The notes under the pieces: model-generated
Told to the model about the DNA's origin: nothing
What the model saw: the letters and a program-made list of their open reading frames with translations, nothing else
Database searches by the model: none
Program-made: the position numbers and the translations under genes
DNA from: Acidobacteriota bacterium
GTDB taxonomy: Bacteria; Acidobacteriota; Holophagae; Acanthopleuribacterales; Acanthopleuribacteraceae
DNA: 36,672 nt
Assembly: GCA_030066195.1 (NCBI GenBank)
Contig: JASJCB010000134.1
Coordinates: forward strand, 1-36,672
Reading direction: 5' to 3'
In this document: positions 33,201 through 36,672 of the stretch, piece by piece
How the letters are laid out: each line of letters opens with the position of its first letter
Numbering within the stretch: position 1 is the stretch's first letter

Positions 33201-34526
33201 GCCGAATTGGGCCAGCCGCGCGCGCTGGCCCGGGCCGTCGCGGCCCGCGAGACCGCGAGTCAACACCTGCCCGAATGGGGCAAAGCCCGCTTCCAGGCCG
33301 AAAGCAGCCACATCGACCGCCTGCTGGAAGCGGGCCGCCTGCCCGAGGCCCTGAAGACTGCGCAAGCCCTGCTGGCCGCCTGTCAACGCGTTGGTGACGA
33401 CGCCTATCTGGGGGCCGCCTATGATCATGCCATGGCCTGGATCATGCTGGGCCGGGTCTTGACAAGGGGCGGTCGCTCCGAGCAAGCCCTAACGCCCCTG
33501 GCTGAAGCCCGCACCCGCTTCATTATCCTGGCCCAGGCGGGCAACGCCAGCGCGGAACGCATGGCCTCAGTAGCGCTTTCCGAAAGTGCCGGGTGCCTCT
33601 TCCTTTTGGGCCAGCTGGACGAGGCTGCCGCCGCTTACGAGGAAAACATCGAGCTGGCCAAGGCAAAAGACTGGAAGCGCGATCAGGCATCCGATTTAGG
33701 CAACCTGGGCACGGTGCGTAAGAATCAAGGCCGCTATGGGGAATCCCTGGACGCCTTGACCCAAGCCCGCGATCTCTTCGAGGCTTTGAACGAACCCCGC
33801 CAAGTGGCCATAACCTGGCACCAGATCGGCGTGACCTACCAACAGGTGAACCAATACGAACAGGCGGACCGCGCCTATCGTCAAGCGTTGGCTTTAAGGA
33901 TCAAGGAGGGTGATCGTGGCGGTGAATCCACAACCCTGAACCAATTAGCAAACCTTCACAATTTGACAGGTAGATTGGACGAAGCAGTGAGTTTTTACCG
34001 CAAGGCGGCTGAAATCTACGTGATGATCCAGGGTCAGGCCAAAGAGGGTGCGGTTCGCAATAACCTGGCGGATACTTTGATCAAGCTGAAACGCTTTGAC
34101 GAGGCCAGGATTGAGCTGGAGCGAGCAATTGAATGTGGTAAACCGTTCGGCCATGCCCCGGAACCCTGGAAAACCTGGTACAACCTCCACAATTTGGAAA
34201 AAGCCGTGGGCCGAGCCGAGGCGGCGGCCCAAGCCCGGGAAAAGGCCAAAGACCTCTTCCGCGCCTATCGCCGCGACGGTGGGGAGAACCACAACCCCGG
34301 CGGCAGGCTCTGCCTGGCGGCCGCCCAAGCCCTACAAGCCGGGCAAACGGATGAATTACTTGCCCAATTGGAGGGTATGGAAGTTCCAGACTGGGCAAGA
34401 ACGTTTAGCGATTCCCTAATCGCTATCCTCAAAGGTAGCCGCGACCCGACCCTGGCGGTGAACCCGGACTTGTATTACCAACACGCCGTCGAACTGGAAA
34501 TCCTCCTGGCGCAATTGGGGGGATAA
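30264..34526 (+). CDS. TIR-CHAT-NB-ARC-TPR STAND protein (candidate immune sensor)
   Basis: This is one 1420-residue polypeptide. Residues 1-~125 are a TIR domain (FLSYASQDKD, VWLDDHRLNPGD, SEWCCLE with Glu74 as candidate NADase residue). Residues ~165-535 are a CHAT caspase-like protease: the leading part has LPWELLHDD, and the catalytic pair is His394 in FDGHG and Cys447 in LEACQTS. Residues ~570-860 are NB-ARC: Walker A GQGGAGKT with Lys607, Walker B VVVFDN with Asp682, LLFTSRERLP and NGHARAL. Residues ~1015-1345 are TPR-type repeats that could bind a ligand. Homologous STAND proteins act in antiphage defence or cell death; that role is inferred here. All key residues look intact, and the repeats flank both ends. 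The ribosome binding site is weak. No partner gene is adjacent. Confidence 0.93.
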   Translation: MTNLFLSYASQDKDLAHKLRNLLQDHLLTVWLDDHRLNPGDNLKKSLEEGIDNAEAVLVLFSLHTLNSEWCCLEVKKAVELEKPVIPLRLPGIGVFAVKNYMGYEPVTPELDPKHMEPVVNRILSALGKTTTMPVQPSAPVPETPISELELSFREPKLTLAEGKTNLTARATVTWKPPEGEPVYGYEFNFVAPIGKLEIDELRWYLERYYIWPAGLSRDRARRLENQLPNWGRALMKTMLDRDESREAHTAWENDEGERRVSIHVVHQEKNTEEAQAAGALFALPWELLHDDRGYLFQSADRVRVRRRLPNRKRKPPSPAGLPIRILLLSPRPEDAGYIDHRASALPLVEAQEQLGSLVDLTVLHPPTFPALKEALQRAHKAGNPFHVVHFDGHGVYNPNDGLGALVFEHPKDSDKFDERTGQLIDAEKLGAELKGYSLPLVFLEACQTSMSKDDVSGSVAAQLLKSGVTSVVAMTHSVLVATAAKFVASFYQSLAQGDRVGAAMLEGQHALFDDTFRIKIMGAGDLNLQDWFVPVLYQETADPQLFKTIPDEQVKKLTAQRQKARLGELAEPPHGFQGRSRELLYLERLLQKQTYAVVIGQGGAGKTALTSELARWLVRSQRFDRGTFVSVEAYGDARKALDALGRQLIPDYTVALYSTMDEALQPVTQILAERPTVVVFDNLESILPKPGEEDPIASETTGELLALAERLAEANPKGRLLFTSRERLPEPFSGNNLTLGALAVDDAVALVGKVLAKKSLAPKADDAGDAEAQMKQLAEALNGHARALVLLAPELARRGVTQTLAELTPILAELEQQNEGDRENSLFASLALSLNRLPPEVQKAIQPLAVFHGGAHMFVMSQVLEVETEAARVLCIALIEVGLAQDMGRGHLRLDPALPTYLAATMDPESYQAAAARWTAAMEALVGFLYQQKDNDTQLVNDLTRLELANLTALLDRVAAEGPPERVVGLAQKMERLLAELGQPRALARAVAARETASQHLPEWGKARFQAESSHIDRLLEAGRLPEALKTAQALLAACQRVGDDAYLGAAYDHAMAWIMLGRVLTRGGRSEQALTPLAEARTRFIILAQAGNASAERMASVALSESAGCLFLLGQLDEAAAAYEENIELAKAKDWKRDQASDLGNLGTVRKNQGRYGESLDALTQARDLFEALNEPRQVAITWHQIGVTYQQVNQYEQADRAYRQALALRIKEGDRGGESTTLNQLANLHNLTGRLDEAVSFYRKAAEIYVMIQGQAKEGAVRNNLADTLIKLKRFDEARIELERAIECGKPFGHAPEPWKTWYNLHNLEKAVGRAEAAAQAREKAKDLFRAYRRDGGENHNPGGRLCLAAAQALQAGQTDELLAQLEGMEVPDWARTFSDSLIAILKGSRDPTLAVNPDLYYQHAVELEILLAQLGG

Positions 34527-34529
34527 CCC

Positions 34530-34626
34530 CTCCTGGGCGCACACGCAACCCGCGTGCCTGCAAGCCAAGCATCGCCCTCCGGGCGAGGCGAGGCGGGAAC
34601 CCTGGGCGCGCACGCATCCTGCGTGC
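34530..34626 (-). repeat. Composite repeat module just after the STAND gene stop
   Basis: This is the inverted homologue of the module at 30073-30150, and it begins 4 bp after the stop codon. It contains a degenerate hairpin unit (GCACACGCAACCCGCGTGCC), ATCGCCCTCCGGGCGA, then the hairpin unit at 34600-34626. It could fold as the 3' end of the mRNA. With the left module it encloses the gene in inverted repeats. Confidence 0.88.
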
Positions 34627-34803
34627 ATTGGGTGGGAAGAACAAGAGCTAAAGGTTTAGGAAAAAGCTGTTTAAAAATTAAAAGCGATCCTCTGCCTCCC
34701 CTTGTGGCGGGTTGCCTGGTCTTAACTTTTAAGCGGTTTTCTACTTACTTCTTAGCTCATGTTCTTCCCACGCAATGCACGCTGGAAGCGTGCGCGCCCA
34801 GGG
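34600..34803. repeat. Inverted pair of hairpin repeats, copy 3 (204 bp, 52-bp arms)
   Basis: Arms 34600-34651 and 34752-34803 are inverted copies with 48 of 52 matches and no gaps. The arms extend past the hairpin unit through GTGGGAAGAACA and GAGCTAA. The core of 100 bp is AT-rich. The layout is that of a small non-coding palindromic element (MITE- or BIME-like). No transposase is in the window. Confidence 0.9.
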
Positions 34804-34822
34804 GGGTTACACCCCTTCAAGA

Positions 34823-34918
34823 GCACGCTGGAAGCGTGCGCGCCCAGGGTTTTCGCCTTGCCTCGCCCGGAGGGCGATTCTCGACTTGCAGGCACGCGGG
34901 TTGCGTGTGCCCAGGGGG
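34823..34918 (+). repeat. Composite repeat module next to the response regulator stop
   Basis: This module is homologous to 30073-30150 (same sense) and 34530-34626 (inverted). It lies 46 bp downstream of the hairpin unit at 34777, so these two units are tandem, joined by a GGGG-TTACA-CCCC-type hairpin. It ends 6 bp before the stop codon of the minus-strand response regulator, and so occupies that gene's 3' untranslated region. Confidence 0.88.
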
Positions 34919-34924
34919 GGCACC

Positions 34925-35323
34925 TCACTCGTTGCGGTGCACCAGCGCCAGCGCTCTTCTTACCGTGTCTTTGAGGTCCTTGGGGTCGATGGGTTTGGTG
35001 ACGTAATCATAGGCGCCGTAATTCATGGCCTTGCGAATCTTGCTCATGTCGCTGTAGGCCGATACCATCACCACTTTGATATGCGGGTACCGCTCACTGA
35101 TGACGCTGAGCATGGTCAGGCCGTCCAAACGCGGCATGTTGATATCGGTCATGACCAGGTGGAAATTGGAGTCGCCTTCCAATATATCAAGCGCCTCCAC
35201 GCCGTTCATGGCGAATTCCAACGCGTAGGCGCCGTCCCGCATCTCGTTCCGAAAAATTTGCCTAATCAGGAAGTTAGCTGCCCGTTCATCGTCAACTACC
35301 AGAATTCTACTCTTGACTGTCAC
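34925..35323 (-). CDS. Stand-alone response regulator receiver protein
   Basis: This is a CheY-like single-domain receiver of ~132 residues. It has RILVVDDE (acidic pair Asp11-Asp12), phosphoacceptor Asp60 in MTDINMPRLDG, Ser in MVSAYSD and Lys in TKPID. No output domain follows, so it would act by binding a partner. The start is uncertain: GTG 35323 puts the domain at the N-terminus as usual; GTG 35362 would add 13 hydrophobic/basic residues. It is convergent with the STAND gene. No kinase is adjacent. A good promoter is at 35390. Confidence 0.88.
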   Translation of the reverse strand: MTVKSRILVVDDERAANFLIRQIFRNEMRDGAYALEFAMNGVEALDILEGDSNFHLVMTDINMPRLDGLTMLSVISERYPHIKVVMVSAYSDMSKIRKAMNYGAYDYVTKPIDPKDLKDTVRRALALVHRNE

Positions 35324-35389
35324 AATCACCACCAGACAGTAATTCCGTAAAAGCCTACACACATGCCTATCGGACAGATGCCGGAATAA

Positions 35390-35417
35390 TTTATACGTGG
35401 AAATGAAAGAGTGTCAT
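35390..35417 (-). promoter_or_regulatory. Promoter of the response regulator gene
   Basis: On the minus strand: ATGACA (35417-35412, 5 of 6), 16 bp, TATAAA (35395-35390, 5 of 6). RNA would start near 35383. This supports a start codon at or below 35362. Confidence 0.6.
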
Positions 35418-35448
35418 CTTGTCAAGAAGTGGAAGGATACAAACCGGA

Positions 35449-35469
35449 AAACGGGCGGAAGCCGTTTTT
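35449..35469. terminator. Weak terminator-like hairpin downstream of the deiodinase-like gene
   Basis: AAACGG (35449-35454) pairs with CCGTTT (35462-35467) around a 7-nt loop, followed by TT on the plus strand and by TCC on the minus strand. It lies between two minus-strand genes. The stem is short and the activity uncertain. Confidence 0.35.
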
Positions 35470-35502
35470 ACAAAACCCCTGCCGGTAGTGCTTTACAACG
35501 GT

Positions 35503-36171
35503 TCAATAAATTTTCATCACCGCGTCGAGCGGCTTGCGGACCAGGTCGGGAACACGCGTTCCCTGCTTGGGAAAACCCACGGGAATCAGCAAAACGGGGC
35601 TTTCGTTCTTTGGCCGGTCCAGAATACTGTTGAGGAAACCCATCGGGTTGGGCGTGTGGGTCAAAGTGGCCAGGCCGGCGTTGTGCAAGGCGGCAATCAA
35701 CATGCCGGAGGCGATGCCTACCGATTCCTGAACGTAGTAGTTCTTTTTGCGCTCGCCGTCCACTAATCGGTAATTCTGACGGAAGACCACGATCAGCACC
35801 GGCGCATCTTCCAGGTAACCCTTCTCCTGATCGGTGCCGAAAACGGCCAGGTCCTCCTTCCATTCCTCGGGGAAGCGGCGCTCGTAATTGATAATCTCTT
35901 CCTTCTCGGCCCCGACGCGGATTTCGCGTTTCACCTTGGGGTCGGTGATCACCGCGAAAAACCAGGGCTGTAAGTGGGCCCCCGAGGGCGCGGACGAGGC
36001 CGTGCGGACGGCATCGGCAATCACTTCCATGGGCACGGGATCGGTTGAAAACTCGCGCACGGTGCGGCGGCGATTCATCAGTTCATAGTATGCTTTGGCG
36101 CGGTGAATCATCTCCTGATCGCTGTGACGATCGAACTTCAAGGGGATGAAGCCTTCCATGATACGGTTCAT
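35503..36171 (-). CDS. Nitroreductase-fold flavoprotein, iodotyrosine deiodinase-like
   Basis: This FMN-dependent protein has 222 residues. It matches iodotyrosine deiodinase (IYD) more closely than classic nitroreductases: RRRTVREFS, SSAPSGAHLQPWFF, EEIINYERRF, KGYLEDAPVLIVVF, GLATLTHTPNPMG and VPDLVRKPLDAVM. The three residues that bind the zwitterion of halotyrosine in human IYD (Glu157, Tyr161, Lys182) align with Glu92, Tyr96 and Lys117. No membrane anchor is present, as in bacterial homologues. Reductive dehalogenation of halotyrosines is therefore plausible, but activity is inferred. GGGAGG lies 9 nt upstream of ATG 36171. Confidence 0.88.
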   Translation of the reverse strand: MNRIMEGFIPLKFDRHSDQEMIHRAKAYYELMNRRRTVREFSTDPVPMEVIADAVRTASSAPSGAHLQPWFFAVITDPKVKREIRVGAEKEEIINYERRFPEEWKEDLAVFGTDQEKGYLEDAPVLIVVFRQNYRLVDGERKKNYYVQESVGIASGMLIAALHNAGLATLTHTPNPMGFLNSILDRPKNESPVLLIPVGFPKQGTRVPDLVRKPLDAVMKIY

Positions 36172-36258
36172 TGCAACTGACCTCCCATTCGGCGAGCGGG
36201 TCGAAACGCATCATAAATGTAGGTGAAAGGCGTCTCGATCCATTTCATCTTAGGTTGA

Positions 36259-36287
36259 AATATATCAAGCATAAATTAATTAGGCAA
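36259..36287 (-). promoter_or_regulatory. Promoter of the deiodinase-like gene
   Basis: On the minus strand: TTGCCT (36287-36282, 4 of 6), 17 bp, TATATT (36264-36259, 5 of 6). The region is AT-rich. RNA would start ~80 bp before the start codon. Confidence 0.5.
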
Positions 36288-36672
36288 AGTTTTTCTTTTC
36301 CCGATACTTATTATGGCAGGTGAGCGGTGATCGAGTCAACGCGGATGCAATCAATGCGCAGGGCAAACGCATTAAAACTTTTTCAACGTCATTCGATTCG
36401 CTAAAAAAGGAACTTTAAAACGCCTCGAAACTCTAAACATAAGAATATTGGCCGTAGAGTTGGTGATGCGCCGCGGCGCACTAAATGGCCGGGAAACAAG
36501 AGCCGGGTCCAGGAGCGTTGACTATCAGCTATTGAGCTGGGGTTCGTAGCGGAGGAAATTTTGCCACAGATCTCTCAGATCTGCGCAGATCTGAGCGATC
36601 TGCGGCTAATCCCTTTTATTTCAGTAGCTTCTTGGGATTTATCTTGTCAGGTAATCCATTTTGTTTCTTGGA
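36288..36672. other. Gene-free end of window
   Basis: No convincing coding frame is seen on either strand. The DNA is AT-richer than the genes. Its only clear structure is a palindromic cluster of CAGATCT words at 36567-36605. The window ends inside this region. Confidence 0.6.
36574..36595. repeat. Perfect 22-bp palindrome
   Basis: The sequence reads the same on both strands over 22 bp, with centre AGATCTGCGCAGATCT. More CAGATCT-like words flank it (36567-36573, 36596-36605). It may be a dispersed intergenic repeat, an operator or an RNA hairpin. Confidence 0.85.

Noticed and set aside
34554..35350. Plus-strand frames across the right-hand repeats and opposite the response regulator
   Set aside because: They are translations of repeat sequence and antisense of a certain receiver gene.

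Overview
The window is chromosomal DNA of a moderately GC-rich bacterium, probably Gram-negative. It starts inside the 3' part of a 5S rRNA gene, carries a complete Na+-pumping NADH:quinone oxidoreductase operon, and contains large regulatory and signalling proteins. The mix (Na+-NQR, oligoribonuclease, YciO, a CHAT/TIR STAND protein, an MFS-acyltransferase fusion, many GC-rich intergenic repeats) would fit a marine or host-associated member of Acidobacteriota or a similar deep lineage. That placement is inference; nothing in the window proves the phylum.

Layout. 1-135: end of 5S rRNA and its terminator. 368-7248: nqrABCDEF-apbE, a tightly overlapping operon in which ApbE can attach FMN to the threonines of NqrB and NqrC. 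7455-10115: sucB and lpd (E2 and E3 of 2-oxoglutarate dehydrogenase) without the E1 gene. 10210-15540: an orphan receiver protein, an unknown protein, a gamma-glutamyltransferase-family enzyme, yciO and rfbB. 15579-21610 (minus strand): HAD phosphatase, MDR oxidoreductase, MFS-PlsC fusion, oligoribonuclease and a membrane-anchored pseudokinase. 22051-27873: MobA-like nucleotidyltransferase, hybrid histidine kinase, small secreted Cys/His protein, YihY-like membrane protein (minus) and a BtpA-family protein. 28036-28883 (minus): two small heat-shock proteins behind a near-consensus promoter.

28971-34925 is the accessory part. A repeat-filled gap of about 1.3 kb leads to one 1420-residue protein joining TIR, CHAT (caspase-like), NB-ARC and TPR domains. 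This is the architecture of a STAND immune sensor with two possible effectors, and it is the best candidate for an undescribed system. GC-rich hairpin repeats bracket it. They occur as three inverted pairs of 184-204 bp, and a longer composite module faces inward at both ends of the gene. The same module also lies just after the stop codon of the convergent response regulator gene.

34925-36672: a stand-alone response regulator and a flavoprotein closely resembling iodotyrosine deiodinase, both on the minus strand. A final non-coding stretch contains a perfect 22-bp palindrome.

Most genes are housekeeping or metabolic. Points worth following are the TIR-CHAT-NB-ARC-TPR gene and its repeats, the fused transporter-acyltransferase, the pseudokinase with a secretin/TonB-N-terminus-like tail, and the deiodinase homologue.
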